NCBI GenBank assembly: GCA_001464665.1
Contig: LNDP01000023.1
Location: 346,157 to 410,156 of the forward strand
Direction: 5' to 3'
From: Acidobacteria bacterium Ga0074141
GTDB taxonomy: Bacteria; Acidobacteriota; Blastocatellia; Pyrinomonadales; Pyrinomonadaceae
DNA: 64,000 nt
Shown here: one piece after another, positions 33,883 through 43,477 of the stretch
Numbering within the stretch: position 1 is the first letter of the stretch
Layout: every line of letters starts with the position of its first letter
Notes under the pieces: model-generated
The model's input: the letters and a program-made list of their open reading frames with translations, nothing else
Told to the model about the DNA's origin: nothing
The model's database searches: none
Made by a program: the position numbers and the translations under genes

Positions 33883-34629
33883 ATGGATGAGCTTTCTCAG
33901 CTGATAGCGCAATACGGTATTTACGCCGTTTTCGCCCTCTGCATGGTCGAAGGCGACATCACCCTTCTCATCTCAGGCGCCCTTGCTCAATCTGGTTTTT
34001 TCGGCGAGTACAGCTTCTTAAAGGTCTTGTTTTTCGGCACGCTCGGCGGGATGGTCGGTGACCACGTCGGCTATGCGATCGGCCGGATCTTCCACGAAAA
34101 GGCGAAACACTACCGCTTTTACCAGATGGCCCAACCGCGGGTCGAACGCCTGATCGATAAGTTCGGCGGCTTCGCGATGATCATCTCAAAATATATCTAC
34201 GGCATCCGGGCGGCGATGTGCATCTTTTACGGCATCGGCAAGATGCCCTTCACCCGCTTTCTCTTTCTGGATTTTATAAGTTGTTTCCTTTGGGTGCTTG
34301 TCCTCGCCGGAACCGGATTCTTTTTCAGCGGGGCGATAACCTCCATCATCGGCGATTTCCAACAGATCGGTATCGCTCTTTTCTTCGTAATTCTCTTCGC
34401 CGTCGTCGTGCTCTATGTCGTCGAGCGTTACTGGCTTTCGGAGAAGGTCGAAGAGGCAGATCCCGAAACCATTCAAAAGATCGAAGAAAAGCTGCATCAT
34501 GTAGAAGAGGTTGCGCAAGAGAAGCTCCACGACCTTACCGAGCGGCTTCACCTGACCCGCGACCCGCACCGCTCCGAACCGCCGAATAACGAACCTGAAC
34601 CAGTAAACAAAAAGGCCGCCAAGAAGTGA
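33883..34629 (+). CDS. DedA/SNARE-associated family membrane protein
   Basis: The 248-residue inner-membrane protein has the DedA (VTT domain) pattern: LISGALAQSGFFGEYSF, then GDHVGYAIGR, the re-entrant and acidic helix features, and RFLFLDFISCFLWVLVLAGTGFFFSG in the second half. DedA proteins are now linked to lipid scrambling/flipping and membrane potential. A charged cytoplasmic C-terminal tail of about 65 residues (EEKLHHVEEVAQEKLHDLTE) is probably coiled coil and is longer than usual. The start is the first ATG after a poor ribosome-binding site. Confidence 0.85.
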   Translation: MDELSQLIAQYGIYAVFALCMVEGDITLLISGALAQSGFFGEYSFLKVLFFGTLGGMVGDHVGYAIGRIFHEKAKHYRFYQMAQPRVERLIDKFGGFAMIISKYIYGIRAAMCIFYGIGKMPFTRFLFLDFISCFLWVLVLAGTGFFFSGAITSIIGDFQQIGIALFFVILFAVVVLYVVERYWLSEKVEEADPETIQKIEEKLHHVEEVAQEKLHDLTERLHLTRDPHRSEPPNNEPEPVNKKAAKK

Positions 34630-34719
34630 CCCGCTCGGCTACGCTTTTTCTGCCCGAATAGGCTAAAATACCCGTTCACCCCGGCAAGGCCGCTTGCCAA
34701 CAACCAGAGGACATAATTT

Positions 34720-35730
34720 GTGATCATCGAATCTTCCGCCCCGACGAGGGTTGACCTTGCCGGCGGCACTATCGATATACCGCCGCTCTTTCTCTTTCAC
34801 GATGGGGCTGCAACCGTCAATTTCGCGATCAGCCTGCTCGCAAAATGCCGCATCGAGACACGAGATGACGACCGCATAGTGCTCGAATCGATCGACCGCG
34901 GGCTGAGCTACGAGACCACGCTCGGCCGCATCCACGAACTCCGGCACGAACCGCGGCTCGAGCTGCTCGCCAAGCTCGTTCATTTTTTCAAGCCCGAAGT
35001 CGGCTTCAACATGACGACCGAATCTGAGGCTCCGGCCGGTGCCGGGCTGGCGGGTTCCTCGACCCTGAACATCGCCTGCATCGGCGCACTTAACGAGCTG
35101 GTCGGCGGGCGGTACGCAGCCGAGCGTTTCATCCCGATCGCCGCGGCGGTCGAGTGCCAGGTGATCCGCGTCCCGACCGGTTATCAGGATTACTATTCCG
35201 CACAGTACGGCGGGCCGGCGTGTATTCACTTCGGCGTTGAGGGAATGCACCGCGAGGCTCTCGATGTTGACTCTTCCGTTCTCGAATCGCGTATCGCCGT
35301 CTGCTACACGGGCGAACCGCGAAACTCGGGCACCAATAACTGGGAAATAACTAAACGCCACATCGACGGCGACAACGAGCTCTTCGATATCTTTGAGGGC
35401 ATTCGCGATGGCTCGCTAAAGCTCCGCGAGGCGCTGCTTGCGGCTAACTGGGACGCTGTTGGCGAAATACTCGCCGAGGCACATCCGCTCCGAAAGCGGC
35501 TTTCGCCGCACATCACAACGCCGCACATGGACGAGATAATCGACACGGCGCTCGCGAACGGTGCGATCGCGGCAAAGGTCTGCGGAGCCGGCGGCGGCGG
35601 CTGCATCGCCTTCTTCTGCGAGGACGGAATGCGCAATAGCGCCGAAGAGGCGATAGCCGAACTCGAAGGCGTCGAGGTGCTTGATTGGCGGCTGAACACC
35701 GCCGGGCTCACGGTCATAACCGCCGGTTAG
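34720..35730 (+). CDS. GHMP-family sugar kinase
   Basis: The 336-residue kinase has the three GHMP motifs: APTRVDLAGG near residue 7, the ATP loop EAPAGAGLAGSSTLNIA near 103-119, and motif 3 KVCGAGGGGCIAFFC near 286-300. The TGYQDYYSAQYGG segment is like that of heptose-7-phosphate and L-fucose-type kinases. The substrate is thus probably a sugar or sugar phosphate; a D-glycero-D-manno-heptose kinase for lipopolysaccharide is one possibility. The start is GTG. It follows dedA by 90 bases, likely as a separate unit. Confidence 0.87.
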   Translation: MIIESSAPTRVDLAGGTIDIPPLFLFHDGAATVNFAISLLAKCRIETRDDDRIVLESIDRGLSYETTLGRIHELRHEPRLELLAKLVHFFKPEVGFNMTTESEAPAGAGLAGSSTLNIACIGALNELVGGRYAAERFIPIAAAVECQVIRVPTGYQDYYSAQYGGPACIHFGVEGMHREALDVDSSVLESRIAVCYTGEPRNSGTNNWEITKRHIDGDNELFDIFEGIRDGSLKLREALLAANWDAVGEILAEAHPLRKRLSPHITTPHMDEIIDTALANGAIAAKVCGAGGGGCIAFFCEDGMRNSAEEAIAELEGVEVLDWRLNTAGLTVITAG

Positions 35731-35810
35731 CTCTTGTACTGAAGACGCAAGCGGCGCTAATATCGGGAAACGTTCACCAACCGGCCTTTAGAAAAACTTA
35801 GGAGTTAAAG

Positions 35811-36173
35811 ATGAAGCGATCTCTTTCCATCGTTTGCATGCTCATTTGCGCGGCTGGCGCGACCGCCTTCGGCCAAGCTGCGACGGGCAAGGTCTTCTGG
35901 CGCGGAATGGTCGATGACAAGGTCCAGATCGTCATCAAGGGCCTGACCGTCGAAACAAAGACCGTCTCGGGCCGCGAGATGGAGGCCGGTGCCTTCAGCT
36001 TCACCGCTCCGCTTCCAAGCTCAAACGTAACCGTCACAGCAATTCGTAAGGACGGCCGCGGTACGGTAACCGTCGTCCAGCAGCCGGACTCCTCGAACGG
36101 CTACACTGCCATTGTTGAGGTCCACGACAGCCGCGGCGGGGCCGCGGACCATCTGCTCGAGATCTCCTGGTAG
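35811..36173 (+). CDS. Small secreted protein of unknown function
   Basis: The 120-residue product has a signal peptide (to about residue 21, AFGQ). The mature part is beta-rich (GKVFWRGMVDDKVQIVIKGLTVETKT, NVTVTAIRKDGRGTVTVVQQPD). Similar short proteins are frequent in the group, but I know no function. AGGAG about nine bases before the ATG supports the start. Confidence 0.65.
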   Translation: MKRSLSIVCMLICAAGATAFGQAATGKVFWRGMVDDKVQIVIKGLTVETKTVSGREMEAGAFSFTAPLPSSNVTVTAIRKDGRGTVTVVQQPDSSNGYTAIVEVHDSRGGAADHLLEISW

Positions 36174-36259
36174 ATCAAACAAGCTGTCATTTTCCGCAGC
36201 CTCGCGGTGTTTTGGTTCAAGAAAGCAATTTCTAAACTAGAATATCGGGAGGCATTTTC

Positions 36260-37108
36260 ATGCGTAAATTCGTTTCTTTCTTTTCACTGTCATTATTCAT
36301 GCTCGCTTTCGTTATCGGCTCGGCCGCCGGTGAAGCACTCGGCTCGATCTCCGGCGACGACTGCAAGAACTACTCTTGGGGCAGCAAAGAATCGGTTGCC
36401 GAACTCCGCGAGTTCAAGCTGCCGGCTTCGGGCCGCGTCTCAGTTGATGCGGGCAAAAACGGCGGTATCTCCGTTAAGGGCGGAGACGTCGGCGAGGTTC
36501 AGCTCCGGGCATGCGTTACCGCCTCGGGAGACTCTGCGGCCGAGGCTCAGGGCGTGCTTTCGTCCATCAGGGTCAACACGTCAGGGACGATCTCTGCCGA
36601 AGGGCCGGCCGACGGCAAGGGCTGGGCGGTCTCCTTCTCGCTGATCGTTCCCCGCAACACCGACCTCGAGCTCAAGGCAAAGAACGGCGGCATCGCCATC
36701 AGCGGTGTTGAAAGCAACGTTGAGTTTGAAACGGTCAACGGCGGCGTTGCTCTAAGCAACATGGGTGGAAATGTCCGCGGCCGGACGACCAACGGCGGCG
36801 TCAGCGTAAAGCTCGCGGGCCAGATGTGGCGAGGCAACGGGCTCGACGTCCTGACGACCAACGGCGGCGTCAGCCTCAAGCTGCCCGCAACCTATGCGGC
36901 AAACATTGAAACGGGAACGGTCAACGGCGGGTTCAGGAGCGACATTCCGGAACTGAACGTCACGACCGAAGACGTCAAGGGCGATTGGAGCCGCGGCTCG
37001 CGGGCGAAGCAGATCAACACCGCGATCAACGGCGGCGGCCCGGTGATCCGAGTGAAAACAACCAACGGCGGCATCAAGATCAGCTCCGCCGAAGACACGA
37101 AGTACTAA
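36260..37108 (+). CDS. Secreted DUF4097-type beta-helix protein
   Basis: The 282-residue product has a signal peptide (to about residue 23) and a set of short repeated strands typical of DUF4097: LKAKNGGIAISGV, FETVNGGVALSNMGG, GRTTNGGVSVKLAG, LTTNGGVSLKLPA, TVNGGFRSDIPE and KTTNGGIKISSAE. Each carries the (T)NGG turn, so the protein should form a right-handed beta-solenoid. Roles of such proteins are unknown; some sit next to regulatory systems of the envelope. The gene stands alone, with a long hairpin directly after it. Confidence 0.82.
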   Translation: MRKFVSFFSLSLFMLAFVIGSAAGEALGSISGDDCKNYSWGSKESVAELREFKLPASGRVSVDAGKNGGISVKGGDVGEVQLRACVTASGDSAAEAQGVLSSIRVNTSGTISAEGPADGKGWAVSFSLIVPRNTDLELKAKNGGIAISGVESNVEFETVNGGVALSNMGGNVRGRTTNGGVSVKLAGQMWRGNGLDVLTTNGGVSLKLPATYAANIETGTVNGGFRSDIPELNVTTEDVKGDWSRGSRAKQINTAINGGGPVIRVKTTNGGIKISSAEDTKY

Positions 37109-37112
37109 GAAC

Positions 37113-37264
37113 AAAGAGGCTGTCTGAAGAGCACGACACGGTCTGTGTATTCGGTTCTTCTTCTGTCTTTTTTCTGTGGTACTTTCCGTTAGCCTACGGG
37201 TCTATTACCACAGAACGCACAGAAAGAAGACACAGATCGTCGCGATTCAGACGGCCTCTTTTTT
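37113..37264. repeat. Long imperfect inverted repeat after the DUF4097 gene
   Basis: The outer arms AAAGAGGC(T)GTCTGAA and TTCAGAC(G)GCCTCTTT pair almost perfectly; inside them CTTCTGTC..TTCTGTGGTA pairs with TACCACAGAACG.ACAGAAG. The full element of about 150 bases would form one long hairpin with the loop near AGCCTACGGG. It lies between two convergent genes (DUF4097, purQ) and may end both transcripts or be a small mobile repeat. Confidence 0.7.
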
Positions 37265-37274
37265 CTGGAACTCT

Positions 37275-37970
37275 TTAGTTCGATCGTATTGCCGCGGTCA
37301 GCGAGCGGAAGATCCCGAGCCCGTCATTCGACCCCAGAAGTTCCTCGCACGCTCGCTCGGGGTGCGGCATCATTCCGAGGACATTTCGATTGAGGTTGCA
37401 GATACCGGCGATGTTCGACCTCGCACCGTTCGGATTCGCCGCGTCCGTTATCTCGCCGTCCTCTTCGCAATACCGGAAAACGATCTGGCCATTCTCTTCC
37501 AGTGCATTATAGGTAGGGTCGTCGCAGACGTAATTTCCTTCGGCGTGTGCGATCGGTATTGAAAGCACGGTGCCCTCATCGACCTGCGTCGTGTATGGCG
37601 TGCTCTGGTTCTCGACGCGAATGTTGACGTGGCGGCAGATGAAATGCAGCCCCGCGTTCCTGATCAATGCTCCGGGCAGCAATCCTGCCTCGCAGAGTAT
37701 CTGAAAACCATTGCAGATGCCGAAGACGAACTTGCCCTGGGCAGCAAACTCTGTAACCGACTGCATCACCGGCGAGAACCTTGCCAACGCCCCCGCACGC
37801 AGATAGTCGCCATACGAAAACCCTCCCGGAATGATGAGCGCATCATAGCCGCTCAGGTCCGTCTCCCGGTGCCAGATAAAATCGACCGGCTGGCCGACGT
37901 GCTTTGAGATCACGTGATAAGCATCGTGATCGCAATTGGAACCGGGAAAAACAACAACGCCGAATTTCAT
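37275..37970 (-). CDS. purQ: Phosphoribosylformylglycinamidine synthase subunit PurQ
   Basis: PurQ is the glutaminase subunit of FGAM synthase. The 231-residue class I amidotransferase begins [16 protein letters not shown], shows the nucleophile Cys in [10 protein letters not shown] (about residue 87), and ends with the His/Glu pair in [14 protein letters not shown]. It starts with a one-base overlap on purS (TGATG), so the two subunits are coupled, and works with PurL, which is not in the window. Confidence 0.96.
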   Translation of the reverse strand: MKFGVVVFPGSNCDHDAYHVISKHVGQPVDFIWHRETDLSGYDALIIPGGFSYGDYLRAGALARFSPVMQSVTEFAAQGKFVFGICNGFQILCEAGLLPGALIRNAGLHFICRHVNIRVENQSTPYTTQVDEGTVLSIPIAHAEGNYVCDDPTYNALEENGQIVFRYCEEDGEITDAANPNGARSNIAGICNLNRNVLGMMPHPERACEELLGSNDGLGIFRSLTAAIRSN

Positions 37971-38215
37971 CAGTCCTCCAGCTCCACTTTGTAGTCCTCT
38001 ATCACGGGATTCGCCAGAACGTCCTTCGCGAGCCGTTCGGCCGCATCACGGGCTTCGGCCTCCGTCGCTCCGCCGTTGACTTCGACCTCAAAATATTTCC
38101 CTTGCCGGATGTCGGCAATGTTCTCGAACCCGAGCAGTTCCGCCGAGTGGTGAATGGCCTTTCCCTGCGGGTCAAGCACACCGGGTTTTAGCGTTACAAA
38201 TACTTTTGCCTTCAT
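37970..38215 (-). CDS. purS: Phosphoribosylformylglycinamidine synthase subunit PurS
   Basis: PurS is the small bridging subunit of the three-part FGAM synthase (PurS-PurQ-PurL). The 81-residue protein shows [20 protein letters not shown], the family's first strand and turn, then [14 protein letters not shown] and the final [18 protein letters not shown] eight bases before the ATG at 38215 decides the start over a longer frame. It directly precedes purQ. Confidence 0.95.
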   Translation of the reverse strand: MKAKVFVTLKPGVLDPQGKAIHHSAELLGFENIADIRQGKYFEVEVNGGATEAEARDAAERLAKDVLANPVIEDYKVELED

Positions 38216-38353
38216 TGTCGTCTCCGAAATAAATTGTAGATTGTTACGCAAATTCTTGTCTTTAGCAACATCTTATGGTAAGTTTCCCGCAGTCTTTTTT
38301 CTGCGCGAGCTTTATCATACGCAAACGTCTACTAAGGAGAACCAGGAAACTTT

Positions 38354-38761
38354 ATGCAGAATATGTCAGGCGGCAAGACCGCCCTCGGGTTGGATGCGAA
38401 CGTCGGTGCCGGATTATGCTACGTGCTAAATTTGGTGTGCTACCTCGGCGTCGTTTACAGCATTATCGTGTTAGTTACCGATAAAGAAAATAAGTTAACG
38501 CGATTTCACGCGGTTCAATCGTTACTTTTGCTCGGTTTGGGTATCGTGCTCGGTGTCGTTCTTTACGTTGTCTTCTTCGTAGGGATCTTCGTCGATGCGG
38601 CTATCGGACTACCGATAATATCCGGTATCTCGTTTCTGGTAATGGGTATTTTTGGCATCGCGATGCTCATATTCGTTGTTCTTTCAGCGATCAAGGCTTT
38701 CCAAGGCCAGATCTACAAGATACCGGTTATCGGTGGCTTTGCAGATAAATTCTCGAGCTAA
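38354..38761 (+). CDS. DUF4870-like small membrane protein
   Basis: The 135-residue protein has three or four hydrophobic helices (AGLCYVLNLVCYLGVVYSIIV, LLLLGLGIVLGVVLYVVFFV, ISFLVMGIFGIAMLIFVVLS) and the RFHAVQSLLL segment between the first and second that is typical of DUF4870/Tic20-like proteins. Its role is unknown. AAGGAGA stands about 15 bases before the ATG. It is a single gene, divergent from purS. Confidence 0.8.
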   Translation: MQNMSGGKTALGLDANVGAGLCYVLNLVCYLGVVYSIIVLVTDKENKLTRFHAVQSLLLLGLGIVLGVVLYVVFFVGIFVDAAIGLPIISGISFLVMGIFGIAMLIFVVLSAIKAFQGQIYKIPVIGGFADKFSS

Positions 38762-38848
38762 TTGGAATAGATCCTATCTCTCAAAATTATTAATGCGAGG
38801 CTCGGTCGATCCGGCTCTCGCATTATCTTTTTGGGGCTGCTTGAGCGA

Positions 38849-40153
38849 TCAGGGAGCCGACGAGGCGAAGACCCTTGCGAACACATGATCTACATTTCGT
38901 AGATAATGTTTCAGATCAAAAACGCGGGCGATCTCTTCCTCCGAAAGGTGCGATGAGATGTCCGCGTCCTGCATTACCAGGTCACGATACTCGCCGCCCT
39001 CGTCCCAGACCTTCATCGCGTTCCGCTGCGTGTAAACGTAGGCGTCCTCACGCGATACTCCCTTCTGCGTGAGTGCCAGCATCAGTTGCCCGCTAAAGAC
39101 AAGCCCGCGTGTGATCCCAAGGTTCTTCAACATATTCTCGGGGTAAACGACGAGCGTATCGAGCAGCGAGGTCGCCTTTGCGAGCAGATAATCGAGCGTC
39201 GCCGAAGAATCCGGCAGCACGATCCGCTCGGCCGAGGAGTGCGAGATATCCCGTTCGTGCCAAAGCGCTACATTCTCAAGCCCGACGATGGCGTTTGCCC
39301 GAACCGTCCTTGCCATTCCGCAGATGCGTTCCGAAAGGATCGGGTTGCGTTTGTGCGGCATCGCCGATGAACCCTTCTGCCCGGCCTTGAATTTCTCTTG
39401 TGCCTCTCGCACCTCGGTCCGCTGCCAATGCCTCACCTGCAAGGCCATCTTCTCAAGCGTTGAGGCAATTATCGCCAGCGTGCAGAGATACTCGGCATAA
39501 CGGTCGCGTTGGATGACCTGTGTCGAAACCGATGCGGCCTTGAGCCCGAGCCGTTTGCAAACGCGTTCCTCAACGTCCGGAGCCAAATGGGCAAACGCCC
39601 CGACCGCTCCGCTGATCTTGCCGACCGCGACCATCTCTCTCGCCCGCTCAAGCCGCTCGCGGTTCCGCTCCATTTCGGCATACCAAAGAGCCCATGCGAG
39701 CCCGAACGACGTCGGCTCGGCGTGTATGCCGTGCGTCCGTCCGATCTGCGGCGTGTCCTTAAATTCAAACGCCCGCCGCTTGAGCACCGGCAGCATCGCA
39801 TCGATCTTCGCAAGTAGGATGTCGCACGACTCGCGAAGCAGAATGCCGTTTGCCGTATCGACCACATCGCTTGAGGTCAGCCCATAGTGGACGAACCGCG
39901 ACGCCGGACCGATGTTCTCTGCCAAGTTTGTCGTAAAGGCGATGACGTCGTGGTCGGTCGTCTTCTCGATCTCATTGACCCGCTCGACCGTAAAGGCCGC
40001 CTTCGCCTTGATCTCTTCGAGAGCGTCCGTCGGAATGGTTCCGTCCTCGGCATGAACCTCGCAAACGGCGATCTCGACATCGAGCCATTTGCGAAACTTG
40101 TTCTCGAGTGACCAGATCGCGCCCATTTCAGGAAGTGTGTATCTTTCGATCAT
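38849..40153 (-). CDS. purB: Adenylosuccinate lyase PurB
   Basis: PurB cleaves SAICAR and adenylosuccinate, releasing fumarate in two steps of purine synthesis. The 434-residue length and landmarks agree: HYGLTSSDVVDTANG, QIGRTHGIHAEPTSFG (catalytic His), and the signature GQKGSSAMPHKRNPI with the flexible-loop Ser. It belongs to the fumarase/aspartase superfamily. It is the last gene of a minus-strand run (aminotransferase, asd, AI-2E-type protein, purB) with short gaps of 3-16 bases, so it may be read together with the lysine genes. Confidence 0.96.
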   Translation of the reverse strand: MIERYTLPEMGAIWSLENKFRKWLDVEIAVCEVHAEDGTIPTDALEEIKAKAAFTVERVNEIEKTTDHDVIAFTTNLAENIGPASRFVHYGLTSSDVVDTANGILLRESCDILLAKIDAMLPVLKRRAFEFKDTPQIGRTHGIHAEPTSFGLAWALWYAEMERNRERLERAREMVAVGKISGAVGAFAHLAPDVEERVCKRLGLKAASVSTQVIQRDRYAEYLCTLAIIASTLEKMALQVRHWQRTEVREAQEKFKAGQKGSSAMPHKRNPILSERICGMARTVRANAIVGLENVALWHERDISHSSAERIVLPDSSATLDYLLAKATSLLDTLVVYPENMLKNLGITRGLVFSGQLMLALTQKGVSREDAYVYTQRNAMKVWDEGGEYRDLVMQDADISSHLSEEEIARVFDLKHYLRNVDHVFARVFASSAP

Positions 40154-40162
40154 AGAAATGCA

Positions 40163-41257
40163 TCAGCCGTCCTCTGTCTCGTCCTCAGCTCCGGCCGCCT
40201 GCGGGCTGACCTCGCGGTCGCCAAGCACATCGCCGATATAAACCATCTGGACCGTGACCATCAGAACCGCTAGCAGCGGCGTCGCCAAAACAAGTCCCAA
40301 CGCGCCGAGCATCACGCCGAATACAAGCTGAAAAATGATCGTAAGCGCCGGCGGCAGCTCGACCGTCTCTCGCTCAATAAGCGGCGTTACGACGTTCGAT
40401 TCAATAAGCTGAACGCCGATGTAGAGCCCAAGCACATAGAGCGCCGTTACCGGGCTATTAATAAACGCCAGAAGCAATGCCGGAAGTGCGGAGATGATCG
40501 GCCCAAAATTTGGAATAAATGACAGCAGCCCGGCGATCAGCCCAAGCGTCAGAGCGAGCGGAACGCCGATTATCGAAAGTCCGATCCAGGTCAGCAGGCC
40601 AATGAAGACCATCGACCCGATCTTGCCGATCAGCCACCAGCTAAGAGTGTCGCCGATCGCGTCTAGCACCTCGCGGGCCCTCGGCCGGCTTGGCTGCGGG
40701 AAAAGCTTGATCAGCCCGCTAGAGTAGAGCCGCGGCTCGGCGGCAATGTAAACCGCCAGCAGTATGACGATAAAGAAATTGCCGAGCGCCCCGACCGTTG
40801 AAGAAAAAACACCGCCGACGCCCGAGATCAACTGCCCGGTGTCGATCTTTTCCATAATGCTGTCAACGCTCGGCACCTGGCGGATCAATGCCTGCCCCCA
40901 GCCAAATTGGCCAAGGTATTCGCCGACCTGCCGTGCCGATTGGGGCAGCTTGACCCTGAGCGACTGCACCTGCTCGGCAACACTCGGAGCGAGAAGAGCA
41001 ATGCCGCCCGCCAGTACTGCCACGAGCAATACCGATACACCAAGTACGGCCCACGTTTCCCCGATCTTGAGCCGCTCCGCGATCGGCAATGCAAGCCCTC
41101 GCAGGAATATTGCAATAAGCACCGCCGAAAAGATCAGCAGAAGAATGTCGACGGTGTAAAAAATGAGGGCGACAAGAAGCAGAACAAGCAAGACAATAGT
41201 GATTGCCACCAGAACCTTGGTGGCAAATGAGCGCTCTTGAACGTTCTCTCTACTCAT
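40163..41257 (-). CDS. AI-2E family (PerM/YhhT-type) transporter
   Basis: The 364-residue inner-membrane protein has about eight hydrophobic helices and the family pattern: LLLIFSAVLIAIFLRGLALPI near the start, the periplasmic coiled part (VAEQVQSLRVKLPQSARQVGEYL), then GLLSFIPNFGPIISALPALLLAF, with the family's conserved PxxGP-like turn. Members export varied compounds or sodium; autoinducer-2 transport should not be assumed. It sits between asd and purB. Confidence 0.87.
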   Translation of the reverse strand: MSRENVQERSFATKVLVAITIVLLVLLLVALIFYTVDILLLIFSAVLIAIFLRGLALPIAERLKIGETWAVLGVSVLLVAVLAGGIALLAPSVAEQVQSLRVKLPQSARQVGEYLGQFGWGQALIRQVPSVDSIMEKIDTGQLISGVGGVFSSTVGALGNFFIVILLAVYIAAEPRLYSSGLIKLFPQPSRPRAREVLDAIGDTLSWWLIGKIGSMVFIGLLTWIGLSIIGVPLALTLGLIAGLLSFIPNFGPIISALPALLLAFINSPVTALYVLGLYIGVQLIESNVVTPLIERETVELPPALTIIFQLVFGVMLGALGLVLATPLLAVLMVTVQMVYIGDVLGDREVSPQAAGAEDETEDG

Positions 41258-41260
41258 TGT

Positions 41261-42298
41261 TTAGATCAGATTTTTGCTTGCCAAAAGCTCGGCGTTAAGA
41301 ATGGTTGAGCCCGCCGCACCGCGGACCGTATTGTGGCTGAGTGTAACGAACCGGTAATCGAAAATATTGTCCGGAAAGACGCGGCCGACTGTTACGGTCA
41401 TCCCGTTTCCGCGGTCGCGGTCGAGCCTCGGCTGCGGCCTTGAGGGCTCATCAAGCACTTCGATGAACTGCTCCGGCGAAGAATGAAGCCCGAGGCTCGG
41501 GAACTCCTTCATCGCCGCTATAACTTCCTCAAGCGTCGAATTGCCCTTCAGCTTTATCCGCACCGAAGCCGTATGGCCATCGATCACATTCACACGAAAA
41601 CACTGTGCTGAGACAGTGAAATCAGCCTTCCGGATCGCCTCGCCGGTAAACTTACCCAAGATCTTCTGCGCCTCGGTCTCGACCTTCGGCTCCTCGCCGG
41701 CGATGTACGGCAGCACGTTGTCGATGATATCGAGCGACGCGACGCCCGGATAGCCGGCCCCCGAGATCGCCTGCAGCGTCGTTACGATAACGGCCTCAAC
41801 GCCAAACTTGCGGTCAAGAGCGGCAAGCGGCGGAGCAAAGCTCGCGACCGCACAATTCGGATTGGTTACGATAAATCCCTTGCTGAATCCGCGCTTCGTC
41901 TGCTGAACGTCTATCAGCCCCAAATGATCTGGATTGATCTCAGGGATCAGGAGCGGCACATCCTCGTCCATCCGGTAAACCGACGAATTGCTTATCACCG
42001 GATAGCCCGCACGGGAAAACGTTTCCTCCGTCTCGCGGGCAACCGAAGACGGCAGGCTGGAGAAGACGATGTCGCAATCGAGCGGCGGCTCGATCGGCTG
42101 GACTACGATCTCACGAACGCCTTCCGGAATGTCGCCCGCCAGCTTCCACGCACACGCCTCAGCAAACGACTTCCCCGCCGAGCGGTCCGAAGCCGCAAGC
42201 GCCGTTATCTCAAACTGCGGGTGATGTTCGAGCAATTGTATGAACCGCTGCCCAACCGTCCCGGTCGCACCCAATATTCCTACTCGATATTTTTTCAC
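41261..42298 (-). CDS. asd: Aspartate-semialdehyde dehydrogenase
   Basis: Asd reduces aspartyl phosphate to aspartate semialdehyde, the branch point of lysine, threonine and methionine synthesis. The 345-residue enzyme has the NADP-binding start (VGILGATGTVGQRFIQLL), the catalytic Cys in VTNPNCAVASFAP (about residue 150) and the SGAGYPGV turn, which is of the archaeal/fungal-like type and not the E. coli type. It follows the aminotransferase gene after 16 bases and precedes the AI-2E-type gene after 3. Confidence 0.93.
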   Translation of the reverse strand: MKKYRVGILGATGTVGQRFIQLLEHHPQFEITALAASDRSAGKSFAEACAWKLAGDIPEGVREIVVQPIEPPLDCDIVFSSLPSSVARETEETFSRAGYPVISNSSVYRMDEDVPLLIPEINPDHLGLIDVQQTKRGFSKGFIVTNPNCAVASFAPPLAALDRKFGVEAVIVTTLQAISGAGYPGVASLDIIDNVLPYIAGEEPKVETEAQKILGKFTGEAIRKADFTVSAQCFRVNVIDGHTASVRIKLKGNSTLEEVIAAMKEFPSLGLHSSPEQFIEVLDEPSRPQPRLDRDRGNGMTVTVGRVFPDNIFDYRFVTLSHNTVRGAAGSTILNAELLASKNLI

Positions 42299-42314
42299 AA
42301 TCTTTCTTGGGGCC

Positions 42315-43466
42315 TTAGCCCTGGATAGCTTCCTTCATCCGCCGGACGCCTTCGGCCATGCGTTCCTCGGAGTTGCAGAACGATATCCGAAGGAAGCCTT
42401 TCGCCTCTGAGCCGAAGGCGATGCCTGGAACGGTTATCACTCGATTCTGCAGGCATTTCTCGGCGATCTCGATGTCGTCGCCGACCGAACGTACGTCGAG
42501 CATAGTATAGAACGCTCCTTCCGGAGCCGTCGCCTTTAGGCCTAGCTCTTTATCAAACAGGTCGACCAGAAAATCGCCACGTTTCTTGTAAACCTCGCGG
42601 GCGTGAGCCTTGAATTCCTCGGCTTCAGCAGACCAGCCAAGCAGCGATGCCTTCTGGGTTATCGCCGAGGCACAGACCGTTAGAAAACCGTGGAGCACTT
42701 GAATGCCGTGCATCACCTCGGGCCGCGAACTTGCCGCCCAACCGAGCCGCCATCCGGTCATGCTGAGCGATTTCGAAAGCCCACTGACGATCACCGTCCG
42801 GTCGTAAAATTCCGACGCCGAATGCGGCCGCTCGCCAAAATAAAGATCGCTATAGATCTCATCCGAGATCAGATAAATGCCCGTGCCCTCGAGCGCCTCG
42901 GCGATCTGCCGGAGGTCGGTCTCGGTAAAGATCTTTCCCGTCGGGTTCGACGGCGAAATGACCACAGCGGCTTTCGTCTTCGGCGTGATCGCCCGCTTGA
43001 ATTCTTCGATGTCGAACGCAAACTCCGTCTCCGCCGGCAAGCGATAGTAAACCGGATTGCCCTGCGAAATTCGCACGCAGGCGTCATAAGCCGGAAAGCT
43101 CGGGTTCGGGAGCAGAACGTCGTCGCCGATATCGACTATCGACAAAAAAGCTGCCGTCATCGCCTCCTGCGACCCGCAAGTAACGACGATGTCCTTGATC
43201 CCAAGGCCAAGGTGCGGATACTGCTCGGCGATCTTTTCGCGAAGTGCCGGAAGCCCCGGATGCGATGTGTAGCCATTCTGCTCGTCGGTCGCGACCCGTG
43301 CGGCCTCGCGGCGGAGGAAATCCGGCGTCGGCAGGTCAGGCTCGCCCAATCCGAAATTGATCGAATCCGGCAAAGCCCGCTCAAAAAACTGCCTGATCAG
43401 CGTCGGCTGCAGGCCCTGCAACCGCCGCGGCAACTGAAATTCTTTTTGTTCAAATGCAGCTGTCAT
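42315..43466 (-). CDS. Class I aminotransferase, probably N-succinyl-DAP aminotransferase (DapC-type)
   Basis: The 383-residue fold-type I PLP enzyme has the expected features: INFGLGEPDLPTPDFL, SQEAMTAAFLSI, SPSNPTGKIF, YLISDEIYSDLYF and the PLP lysine in VIVSGLSKSLSMTGWRLGW. Class I enzymes of this kind (PatA, AspC, DapC) are hard to tell apart by sequence. Its position directly between dapD and asd argues for a role as N-succinyl-L,L-diaminopimelate aminotransferase, the step that follows DapD. It is eleven bases after a small acidic gene. Confidence 0.85.
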   Translation of the reverse strand: MTAAFEQKEFQLPRRLQGLQPTLIRQFFERALPDSINFGLGEPDLPTPDFLRREAARVATDEQNGYTSHPGLPALREKIAEQYPHLGLGIKDIVVTCGSQEAMTAAFLSIVDIGDDVLLPNPSFPAYDACVRISQGNPVYYRLPAETEFAFDIEEFKRAITPKTKAAVVISPSNPTGKIFTETDLRQIAEALEGTGIYLISDEIYSDLYFGERPHSASEFYDRTVIVSGLSKSLSMTGWRLGWAASSRPEVMHGIQVLHGFLTVCASAITQKASLLGWSAEAEEFKAHAREVYKKRGDFLVDLFDKELGLKATAPEGAFYTMLDVRSVGDDIEIAEKCLQNRVITVPGIAFGSEAKGFLRISFCNSEERMAEGVRRMKEAIQG

Positions 43467-43477
43467 TTCCAGATCGC

